NCBI RefSeq assembly: GCF_932276165.1
Contig: NC_063984.1
Location: 9,555,501 to 9,619,500, forward strand
From: Plutella xylostella
Taxonomy: Eukaryota > Arthropoda > Insecta > Lepidoptera > Plutellidae
Direction of reading: 5' to 3'
DNA length: 64,000 nucleotides
Part shown: one piece after another, positions 12,521-20,819 of the stretch
Layout of the letters: each line of letters opens with the position of its first letter
Position numbering within the stretch: the stretch's first letter is position 1
Program-made: the position numbers and the translations under genes
The notes under the pieces: generated by a model
Database searches by the model: none
What the model was told of the DNA's origin: nothing
The model's input: the letters and a program-made list of their open reading frames with translations, nothing else

Positions 12521-13033
12521 CTATGGCGTATTTTCATTCGTATCCAATTCTGTAATTTCGTTTGTATTTTTGTAATATTTGTAATTTATTTTATTATTTT
12601 CATCGTTTGTATCTGTATTTGTATGTGTATCTGTATGTGTATCTGTATTTGTATGTGTATCTGTTTTTTCCATTTCTGAGTCCTCTTCTTCATTATTATC
12701 AACTGCAGACTCTGTTATGGCATTGTCCACGTCAATGGCATTGTTCACGTCAATTACATCATTTTGATTTTCATCTTCTCCATCATTGTTTTTACCCGAC
12801 TGCCGCTGCCGATGGCCTAAATATCTTGGAGACTTTTCTCTTGGCTGAACAGTCTTTTGTAGCTGAGGTATTAAGTTAACATTCTTTTTACCTGGTAAAA
12901 ATAGTTCTTGGCACTGTGAGACTCTACCACGGTTATCTTTATTTTTTGATATTATGAAGTTATAAAGCGCCCTTACTTTCCTGATATCTATGTTACTATA
13001 GAATTTATTTCCTCCTACATCCTCATTCCCATC
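12521..13033 (-). CDS. Astacin-like gene terminal exon (domain end and acidic repeat tail)
   Basis: The acceptor is aaatttccag. It opens DGNEDVGGNKFYSN and NIDIRKVRALYNF, the end of the astacin domain, with the usual last Cys replaced by Phe267. A 144-residue tail follows that is rich in Asn, Asp, Glu and Thr, including a HTNTDTHTDT repeat from a 12-bp tandem array near 12609-12662. The stop is 12523-12521. Confidence 0.88.
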   Translation of the reverse strand, partial: DGNEDVGGNKFYSNIDIRKVRALYNFIISKNKDNRGRVSQCQELFLPGKKNVNLIPQLQKTVQPREKSPRYLGHRQRQSGKNNDGEDENQNDVIDVNNAIDVDNAITESAVDNNEEEDSEMEKTDTHTNTDTHTDTHTNTDTNDENNKINYKYYKNTNEITELDTNENTP

Positions 13034-16000
13034 CTGGAAATTTAGAGTTACAATTAAGGCCGTTGTATACTTTTAAAACTGCTATAAGTACTACTCTGTG
13101 TAAAAAGTATCGGGACTGGATCAATAAAACAAAAAATGTTTGTTATTCATTCAAATTTATTTTATCGCCTTCAAAGTATGCTCCTTCAGAAACGATACAC
13201 ATACGCCAACGAATTATCCAATCATCACAACATTTTTTAAAAAGCTGTTTCCAGAGTTGTGTTTAGTACTCGCGGCGATTTTTCTTTTTTGTCTTCCATC
13301 GATTGTTAGTCAAAGTCATGTTGACTGTTTTCTTTGACTATCGTGGTGTTGTGCACTCGGAATTCTTGCCAGAAAGTCAAACGGTAGGAATATAATAATA
13401 TGTGCGGGTTATGTGGAATTTAATACAGCAAATTCGACGAAGAAGGCCAGATTTGTGGAAAAAAATTCTAGAAAGATTTTCACCGCGATAATGCGCCTTC
13501 GCACAAGGATCATCATTGTGAATGAATTTTTGGGCAAAAACTCAACAAATACCATCGAGCATCCACCATATTAACCAGGTATCACGGCTCTAGCTTCTTT
13601 TTTTCCAAAACTCAAATTACCACTTCGAGGCACTGTTTTCAATCGATAGAAGACAAAATCGGAAAATGGAAAGAAAAATCGCCGCGAATACTAAACACAA
13701 CTCTGAAATATGCGTTTAAAAAAATGTTGTGATGATAAGATAATTCTTTGGCGTAGGTGTATCGTTTCTGAAGGAGCATACTTTGAAGGTGATAAAATAA
13801 ATTTGGATGAATAACAAACAATTTTGTTTTATTGACCCAGTCCGGATACTTTTTACACAGAATGTATTGATTAGTTTGTAAGATTTTTCTTAAATTACCG
13901 ATTTAGGAATGATAGTTGCTTGTCCATTAGCTGAATACTCATGAAAATGAAAGTGACCTGCACTTGCGAAGTCATATTGAAAATCTTCATCAAAAATCCA
14001 TTCGTTATCCTGAAGTCGTGTAAAAAGCTCCTGTTTATCTATAAAAAAAAAACTTTAACTTTAACATGTACAAACTCACAAAATAAACCTGATTCAGAAA
14101 GTCATGAACATGAATTTGTAATTTAAAAGATGGCAGAAACAAAAGTCTTTTATAATGTCCGTTTCTAGCGGAAATAACATTATCGTCAAGGTAAGTGCCA
14201 AATATAAAAATAGTATATGTAGAATATAGAATAGAATATATTTATTTGACACCAAAGAACAGCACATGATAAACTTATAAACTAAAAAAGAAGCGGGAAG
14301 TACTATGTCACATAAACTAACAATAATCTTAATATAATATTTATGTGGAACCTGTGTATGTGTATGTAATAATAAATCTACACAAACAAATGCCCGCTGT
14401 TGATGACAAAAACCATTCACCGAATCAGCATACTACGGCGCATTCGTTTAGTGTTAGGAGTGTTAGGTATTAGGAAGTTATTAATTACGACAGAATGGGA
14501 ATTAACAGTCTTACCAGGAATAATATTCTCTGTTACAACTTGGATATATTGATCTCTTTGTGGATGGTTATTCTGAGGAGGCACTCCCACGAGCGCCAGT
14601 ATCGTCCCCGCTGGACTCATCTCGTTGCTCAGACAATCGTATCCTAGCACCACTTTCTGTAATAAAAACACATTTAAGAAAGAAACAAAGAAAAAACTTA
14701 TTTGACACAGACAGCAATAATGATAAAGTCAACCAAGAAAATCACATTTTAAATTATTTGCTGTCAACGTCAAAAAGGTGTCCACTCAGCTAATGCAGTG
14801 CCCTTGGCTAGGTCAAGGACACTGCATTTGCATTTATTAAGCAGGTATTATCACAGTGTGATGATTTAAACAAATACTTGTATATGTAAGTGACACATAC
14901 AGGCTTGAATTAATCAAGCACTGTTCCGAAGCTTACAATAACTAAAATAGCACCATAATCACTTAAAATCGCCAAAGTAAGTTAAAATGTAAATAAATTA
15001 GTAAGTATACCTATATCTGCTACACATCATCGTCATCATCATCAGCCAATAATCATCCACTGTTGGACATAGGCCTCTCCCAAGGAGCGCCACAACACTC
15101 GGTCCACGGCCTTCCTCATCCAACCACTACCCGCCACCCGCCTAAGGTCGTCAGTCCAGCGGGCAGGAGGGCGTCCCACGCTGCGTTTGCCTGTTCGTGG
15201 TCTCCACTCGAGAACTCGTCTACCCCAACGGTTATCGGTTCTTCGGCAGATATGACCAGCCCACTGCCACTCCAGCTTGCATATTTTGACAGCTATGTCG
15301 GTAACCTTAGTCCTCTGACGGATAACCTCATTTCTGATACGATCCATCAGAGAAACCCCAAGCATAGCTCTCTCCATAGCACGCTGAGCGACTTTAAATC
15401 GGTGGACCAGTCCTACCGTCAGTGTCCACGTCTCTGCACCATACGTCATCACTGGCAGGACGCACTGGTTGAAGACTTTTGTCTTCAGGCTCTGAGGAAT
15501 GGCCAAGGAGAATATGTGACGAAGTTTCCCGAATGCAGCCCAACCCAGTTGGATGCGCCTTGCAGCCTCCTTGTCGAAGTTGCTTCTGCCTAGCCGAATA
15601 GTCTGCCCGAGGTAGACATATTCTTGCACAACTTCGAGTGTTGCCTCACCAACGGCGACCGGCTCCGGTTTGATGTGAACATTGTACATGACTTTCGTCT
15701 TGTCCAAGTTCATTCCGAGGCCTACACGTCGGGAAGCAGCATTTAGGCCACTTAGCATCCAGCTGAGTTCCTGCAGGGATTCTGCCATAATAACGATGTC
15801 GTCCGCGAAGCGGAGGTGTGACATGTACTCGCCATTTATACATATGCCATGTCCTTTCCAGTCCAACGTCTTAAAGACATCTTCCAATGCATTGGTGAAC
15901 AGTTTCGAGATATTACATCCCCCTGTCTCACTCCACGTTGCAGTTGGATAGGTCTTGTCTTGTGGTCCTGTACTTGGACAGTCATAGTAGCGGCATTGTA

Positions 16001-18417
16001 CAGACATCTCAACACCTCGATATAGCGCCAATCTATTTGGCATCTCTGCAAGGATTCCATATCTGCTACACATTCGGCTCAAAAAATAGTGAAAAAAACC
16101 TTAAAATCGAATATACTTACTTACCTGGAGGAAACCCTCTAAACATTCCTTTACCTACCTGAACCCCAGTAGTGGAGAAGTCTTTAGTGGTGTACCGCAA
16201 GCAGTCGAGCACTCCGCGGCGGTTGATGAAGAAGACCCAGCGAGAGTCGTCGCTCGGAGGGACCATCAGCTCTTCGAATTGGAGCCCGGTGAGCCCGGTG
16301 GTGTGTTGCAGGAAGGAGCGGAGACGGTCGCGGAGGACTGTGTCTGTTCGAGGCGATTTTGGTTCAGGTTTGGTTTGGTTAAGGGTGTTACTACTGTTAC
16401 TGCTGCTAGAATGCTAAAGTCGTTTTGATATACTTGATTAAATCGGAGAAACGGTAAGTTCTATCACAATGAGAAATATGTATTGTAGCTGAGCGTATAC
16501 TTAACAAGTAAGTCAATCAAAAGTCGTGCAGGATTGTAATAAATATCTTTTAAAAAGTGCAAAGAGCCCATGTTTTTGCAATTTTTTTACTTATTATGAA
16601 AAATCTTGCTGTGTAACCTGTGTACTCGTATGTGTTGTGATAAGTAAATAAATAACTTATCTATCTAAAAACCCTTGTTAAGGGGCCCATTTTCGTGAAC
16701 ACTTATATGTATGTGTAGGTTTAATTAATGTTAAATTTAATCTTATAATATTGTACATTAAATTCTCTACAAAGTTACTTTAGGAAATGCGTTTTCTTTC
16801 AGAGATAATCTTGTTCGTTAGTACGAAACTATTCTTTTGTAATTTTTTCTCGGATATAGGTAGTTAGCGAATTTACTCAATGATTTTGGTAGACAATTTA
16901 TTAGATTATTTTTTCTGGGTGGTGGATTGTTGTACCTACGTATACGTACAGAGAGTGACAGAAATTATTAGTTTACAGTTACAGTTCTTTCATTCAACTG
17001 GGCGTTAGTGTTATTTGGTGATTATTATATCCAGCAGTAGGTACCTAAACAATTATTTGCTGATGAAAATGATAATTATGACTCATGTATATAGGACTAA
17101 CAGCGACACCAAAAAATATAAATATACCAAAAGAAAGCAGGTCAATATAGTACGGTATGACGCCTCCTGGCCATATCTTGAATTTCTCCATTTCCTGAGG
17201 GGTCAAGTCAAATCCAGGTTCATCGAAGTAGGTCTTCGGCAAGTCCTGGGGAGATGACCATGGATTTCGATCGTTTGGTTGGATGTATGCAAGATTGGAC
17301 TTTGGCCCCCCTTTCTGGATTTCAGTGGACCCTGAAACAGTCAAAAGAGTTATTGTAACTCGTGATGTACGAGAGGGGATGTTTTATGTTTCAGACTGAT
17401 GTGTGTGTATTTATAGGGTTCCCCTCATCTGGCCTAATCTTTATTGCCCAAAACTCGTTTCGCATAACTCATAAGGTCTAAACTTTTTTAGCCGAATCAT
17501 CACTTCGCCAAGACTTATGTGGCCTAAGGCTCGTTTCGCCTAAAACTCTTTAGGCACAATCTTGAAACATCTAAGTATCGTTTGCTCAAATTTATTTTAG
17601 TGTAGTTATAATCTTGTTTCTCTTAATATTATGTTAAAAAATTAAATATCATGTAGTAAATGTACAAATTTAACTACATTCAGAAAATCACGATAGTGAA
17701 TGACCATTTTAATAATTACAAACGCTATTAAATCCCATGGGATCGAAACCTAAAGATAGGTGCGACGACGAGCAAAGCGAGGAGGAGCGTGTTAGGTGCA
17801 CATGTTCGTCAAAAGCAAAGCGGAGCGCAGCGAAGCGGAGCGTCTCCCACATAGCGGAAACAATACAATATTATAATTTGAACAAACTTTGATAACATGT
17901 GCCATAGCATTATTAGGCTATTCAAGATTTGGCCATATCATTATTAGGCTAAAAAAGATTATGCGAAATAACTTTTTACTAAACGAGATTTATGCCATAC
18001 GGTTTTCGGCGAAACGAGACTTTGACCAAACGTTACTATGCAATACGAGATTAGACAAATAAATTTTAGCCCAAAAAAGGTAGAACCCTTTTTATACACT
18101 ACAAGCTGTTCCCGCGAGCTTCGCTTCGCCTTAAAAAGTTTTCCGGTGGGAATTCCGGGATAAAATAAAAAGTAGCATATGTTCTTTCTTAGGCTCTAGA
18201 CCATATGTATAAAAAAAATAATTCTAATCCGTTCAGTAGTTTTGGCGTGAAGTAACAGACAGATAGACAAACAGACACAGTTACTTTCGCATTTATAATT
18301 TTTGTTAGGATTAAATTATACGGTAAGCAGCGAATAGTAAAAGTTTAATCAATTTGATAACTTACTTCTTGGGCACATAAACAAACATATCGCTAGAACA
18401 GAATATTTTGCAAACAT
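12521..18417 (-). CDS. Secreted astacin-family protein lacking all zinc-site residues (six coding exons)
   Basis: Exons on the - strand are 18417-18366, 17331-17128, 16343-16159, 14656-14515, 14038-13899 and 13033-12521. They sum to 1236 bp, giving 411 residues. All introns are GT-AG and every split codon closes. Layout: signal peptide 1-17 (MFAKYSVLAICLFMCPR), prodomain 18-70, astacin-like domain from about 71 (WPGGVIPYYID) to 267 (LYNF), then a 144-residue hydrophilic tail with acidic runs and THTNTD repeats. Family landmarks kept are LRDRLRSFLQ, GYDC, PQRDQYI, TENIIP, YSANGQATIIP and IDIRKVRALY. By my alignment the HExxHxxGxxH motif is replaced: His to Gly164, Glu to Thr165, His to Ala168, His to Pro174, with only Gly171 kept. 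The Met-turn SVMHY reads SAGHF. Likely a secreted pseudoprotease; its function is unknown. Confidence 0.85.
12609..12662 (-). repeat. Coding 12-bp tandem repeat in the astacin-like tail
   Basis: On the + strand, units of the form tgtatctgtatt and tgtatgtgtatc alternate without a frame break. On the - strand they encode alternating Thr with His, Asn or Asp. Such an array is expected to vary in length between alleles. Confidence 0.7.
13093..13866. mobile_element. Rearranged mariner element with two opposed 3' ends
   Basis: The ends share tctgtgtaaaaagtat in opposite orientation, with TA at the outer edges as for mariner targets. The right part (+ strand from about 13312) reads as decayed mariner transposase: VFFDYRGVVHSEFLPE, then remnants around the HHDNAP region, then the family C-terminus. 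The left arm (about 13093-13306), read on the - strand, encodes the same C-terminus (EGAYFEGDKINLNE and stop) with one earlier stop. So the element carries two inverted copies of its 3' ~215 bp. It fills almost all of the 865-bp intron 5 of the astacin-like gene. Confidence 0.8.
13899..14038 (-). CDS. Astacin-like gene exon 5 (Met-turn region)
   Basis: The acceptor is a T-tract ending atag; the first two bases complete Asp195. It encodes KQELFTRL, then FQYDFASAGHFHFHEYSANG and QATIIPKS. This matches the astacin YDYxSVMHYxxxxFSxNG block, with Met changed to Gly222 and the zinc-ligand Tyr changed to Phe224. The donor is aaatcg|gtaatt, phase 0. Confidence 0.88.
14220..14350 (-). mobile_element. 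Possible retroelement 3' end
   Basis: The motif gaatagaatatatttattt, followed by a short unique body, resembles LINE 3' ends with ATTCT-type tails read on the - strand. It lies in intron 4 of the astacin-like gene. Evidence is weak. Confidence 0.25.
14515..14656 (-). CDS. Astacin-like gene exon 4 (degenerate active-site exon)
   Basis: The acceptor is ttttattacag. It encodes KVVLGYDCLSNEM, then the segment where HExxHxxGxxHE would lie (here AGTILALVGVPPQ), then PQRDQYI and TENIIP. The flanking family residues are retained while all catalytic residues are not. The donor ttcctg|gtaaga leaves one base. Confidence 0.9.
15028..16058 (-). mobile_element. 5'-truncated LINE with 15-bp target duplication
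   Basis: Perfect duplications (atatctgctacacat) flank it at 15013-15027 and 16059-16073. Read on the - strand it encodes reverse transcriptase: IQLQRGVRQGDVIS, LRFADDIVIMAE, GLGMNLDKTKVM, then the C-terminal RRVLEWRPRTGKRS, RWTDDLRR and QQWMIIG, ending in a gatgatgatgacgatg tail. A frameshift near 15910 splits RQGDVIS from KLFTNALED, so it is dead. The tail and C-terminus resemble RTE-like lepidopteran LINEs. It sits in intron 3 of the astacin-like gene. Confidence 0.88.
16159..16343 (-). CDS. Astacin-like gene exon 3
   Basis: The acceptor is cctcgaacag and the first two bases complete Asp86. It encodes TVLRDRLRSFLQHTTGL through WVFFINRRGVLDCLRY to TTGVQ, the N-terminal half of an astacin domain. 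Cys133 is kept, but the usual TCIRF Cys is absent (LTGLQF). The donor is cag|gtaggt, phase 0. Confidence 0.88.
17128..17331 (-). CDS. Astacin-like gene exon 2 (prodomain and domain start)
   Basis: The acceptor is ttgactgtttcag. It encodes STEIQKGG through FDLTPQEMEKFKIWPGGVIPYYIDLLSF. The WPGGVIPYYID block matches the start of astacin catalytic domains. The donor cttttg|gtatat leaves one base of a split Asp. Confidence 0.85.
17415..18090. mobile_element. Unclassified element with short inverted ends and opposed degenerate repeat arrays
   Basis: It runs from AGGGTTC to GAACCCT(T), with AT-rich flanks that give an ambiguous ~5-bp duplication. The left 150 bp and right 180 bp hold loosely repeated ~20-bp units (ggcctaatctt, actcgtttcgc) in inverted orientation. 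The centre has a GC-rich aagcgaggaggagcg / agcgaagcggagcg block. I have no family name for it. It lies in intron 1 of the astacin-like gene. Confidence 0.55.
18096..18312 (+). mobile_element. Common lepidopteran retroelement 3' end
   Basis: The motifs agctgttcccgcgagcttcg, ttccggtgggaattccggga, atccgttcagtagttttggc, an agacagatagacaaacagac stretch and the ending ttgttaggatt match a very frequent lepidopteran repeat that I associate with RTE-type LINEs or derived SINEs. The family assignment is from memory. Confidence 0.65.
18366..18417 (-). CDS. Astacin-like gene exon 1 (signal peptide)
   Basis: The ATG at 18417-18415 opens 17 codons with a short hydrophobic core (YSVLAICLFM). The donor AAGAA|GTAAGT leaves one base (A), and exon 2 begins GG, giving a split Arg. 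I chose this exon because it is the only signal-like start found upstream with the required phase. An acceptor-like ttttcag at about 18461 suggests an upstream non-coding exon. Confidence 0.7.
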
Positions 18418-20800
18418 GTTATCTGAATCGCAAATGTTTCGAAATGGCTGTAAGGTCGAATCTGAAAATCAATAAAAATATGATCGAATTATTTCAAACT
18501 ACTTACATATTTTAGTGCTTTATAAAATTCATTGGTTTTCTATGATATTGGAATAGATTACATAGTTCAATAACTTTCATAGCTCGGTAGGTTCTAGTAA
18601 GTACCACTTTAAAGAAAAATACATTATTAAAGCATATGCGCCTGTAGTAGGTAATTAAATTTGTTAGCAGTTTGCCGACTGGGAATGCAGCTTAAGGTCC
18701 AGCCGTGGTCCAGTAGCCTATGTTATTTTATTATATATCTACTTACGATAAAAATGTATTACAGTTGTGAAGGTGTAAAAGATTACATAATTAATTAATT
18801 ACACTGGAAAGGAGAATGGCCATTTCTCTATGGCGCCACATGAAACATATTTTATACTGATGTGTAGCCCATGACTACAGTACATCCTGGTGTAAACTTT
18901 ATTATTATGAGGCATGAGAGAACAAAGATATAGGTGCTGAAAGATAAAGTCTTTGTTCTGTACTAGATGTTTCCCTCAAACAAAGTATTTTTTTTAAAGT
19001 GGTTTAGATTTTTTAAAATATTTTTCCTTCATTTAGAAAACTTTTATCACTGAATTAAAATAGGTTTGGTTAGTGGCTGCAAAGCGGGTCTGATTTGACC
19101 ATTATCTTTTATACTTTAAAATATTAATATATAAGTACTTACTGAAACAAAACTGAAAACTGTCCACCAACCCGCACTAGGCCACAGCGTGGTGGAATAG
19201 GCCTAATACCATTCCTTCATTGGAAGGAGACCCGTGCCCCAGCAGTGGGGACGTGATGGGTCGATGATGACTTACTGAAATGAAATATTATACGAAATTC
19301 TTTACACAATTTACATAAATGGAGACATATTATTATCTTCAATGCATTGATGTTTTCATCCGTTGCATCCCGTCTTCGCCCAGGGATGCGCCACGTGAAG
19401 CGAAACGCTTGGCTTAACCTGTCATAGATTTACTATTCGTTTTATTGCAAACACAAGTTATTGTAGTCTTACCAACTTAAACATAAGCTCTACTTATCAA
19501 CCACAACCACCCTTAAAACCAGGGAGCAAAGCTGGAATCAGATCGCAATTCCTGCCAATAAGAAGCTTACTAGTATAAGCCCGCGTTTGATCGCTTGCAA
19601 TTTTCTTAGCTTCATAATATACTAACGTCTGTTTCGCTGCAGCTTGTGGCCTTTTTGTTAAGGTTCACATTGGTTTGTGAGTTGATATTGAAAGTGAAAA
19701 CTGTTTCGGTGTTGGTGGTCGGCCGGCGGGGCGGGTTCCCACGGTTGCCTTTGGAAAATTTATGTTTATGAGCTGAGAAGTCTGTCATAAGGGATACGGC
19801 TGGCGTGTCTGAATTTGAAACGGCGTGAGTAAATTTTTCTTGTAGAATCCTTTGCAGCGAGCGATTTTTGTGCGGTGGGATGCTGGGCTTTATTCATAAA
19901 GCGATGCGATGCGATGTATCGTGTTTGAAAGTATCTCAATACTCAATCTTTTATTGCATTCATATATAAGTTTACCAGGTGTTCAATATCTAGTGAAGTC
20001 TAGTGATATTTTGATACTTACGTTCGGATTAAATAACCTTTTAATCTTACTAGCCTTCAATGTTGAGTGGAGTTCCTCTCCGAGTTAGGTACATATTTCA
20101 AAATGAATTTCAGTCGTGGTGTTATTTTCAACCAACCAATAGGACTCCATGCTATTCAAAATATCAGACTGGGAATCGAACCCGGGTGTTTAAAGAAAAC
20201 TACTTAATCACAATTATTCATATTTCCTTTTTTTCGTTGTAGGGCGGAATAGATAAGAAAAGAAAAATCTGTTAGAATTTTTGATCAATTTTGTATTTTT
20301 AGTAACAACTAATCAATATTTTAGTTATAAATAGGTACTGCCTATGTACAAATCGATAATTATAATAATAATATTTTGTCAACCGCAACTGGTCACTGGA
20401 CGAAATATAATAAATTTCACATATTTAGGTACATAATATACAAGATTCGAGATTCAGTTTCAGCTGATTTTAATTGTATACGAACTACAATTAACAAGGT
20501 TAAAAACTACATTCACATAAATAATTTAAAGAGACATATTTACCTAAAATATTTACATGCATAAAATCAATTTTACATTTTGTATACTTATTCGAGACAA
20601 ATTTCATCGGGTTAAAAAGTTACATTTTGAAACTGATAATAAAACAGTCAGGGATAAAAGATGTTAAAAATGGCACAGGCGATCCAAATTTTAAAAATAA
20701 AAAAATACTTTTTATCACAATTGATTTTGTTAATAATTTAACCCAAAAATGGTGCAATAAAGTATCCCTAGTCATGGAGAATTATAACTAAAACATTTAA
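18418..20800. other. Interval between the astacin-like gene and the wg 3' region
   Basis: AT-rich DNA upstream of the astacin-like start. It should contain that gene's promoter. Apart from a LINE fragment at 19148-19269 I see no gene. Confidence 0.5.
19148..19269 (+). mobile_element. Short LINE 3'-end fragment with 11-bp target duplication
   Basis: Direct repeats acttactgaaa at 19137-19147 and 19270-19280 flank a 122-bp segment. It contains ccaccaacccgcac, agcgtggtgga and cagtggggacgtgatgggt, with a gatgatg tail. It is the same family as 11602-11708, which is in the opposite orientation. Confidence 0.75.
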
Positions 20801-20819
20801 AAATACCTCAGTCTTGTAA

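Noticed and set aside
15063..15593. 176-codon + strand open frame
   Set aside because: It is the antisense of the LINE reverse transcriptase.
16343..16440. Upstream extension of astacin-like exon 3 (SSNTLNQTKPEP-type frame)
   Set aside because: The phase does not fit the exon 2 donor. The acceptor at cgaacag gives a closed split codon and the expected domain spacing.
17400..17415. TATAAATA on the - strand near the astacin-like exon 2
   Set aside because: No ATG follows before the acceptor, and a phase-matched signal-peptide exon exists at 18366-18417.
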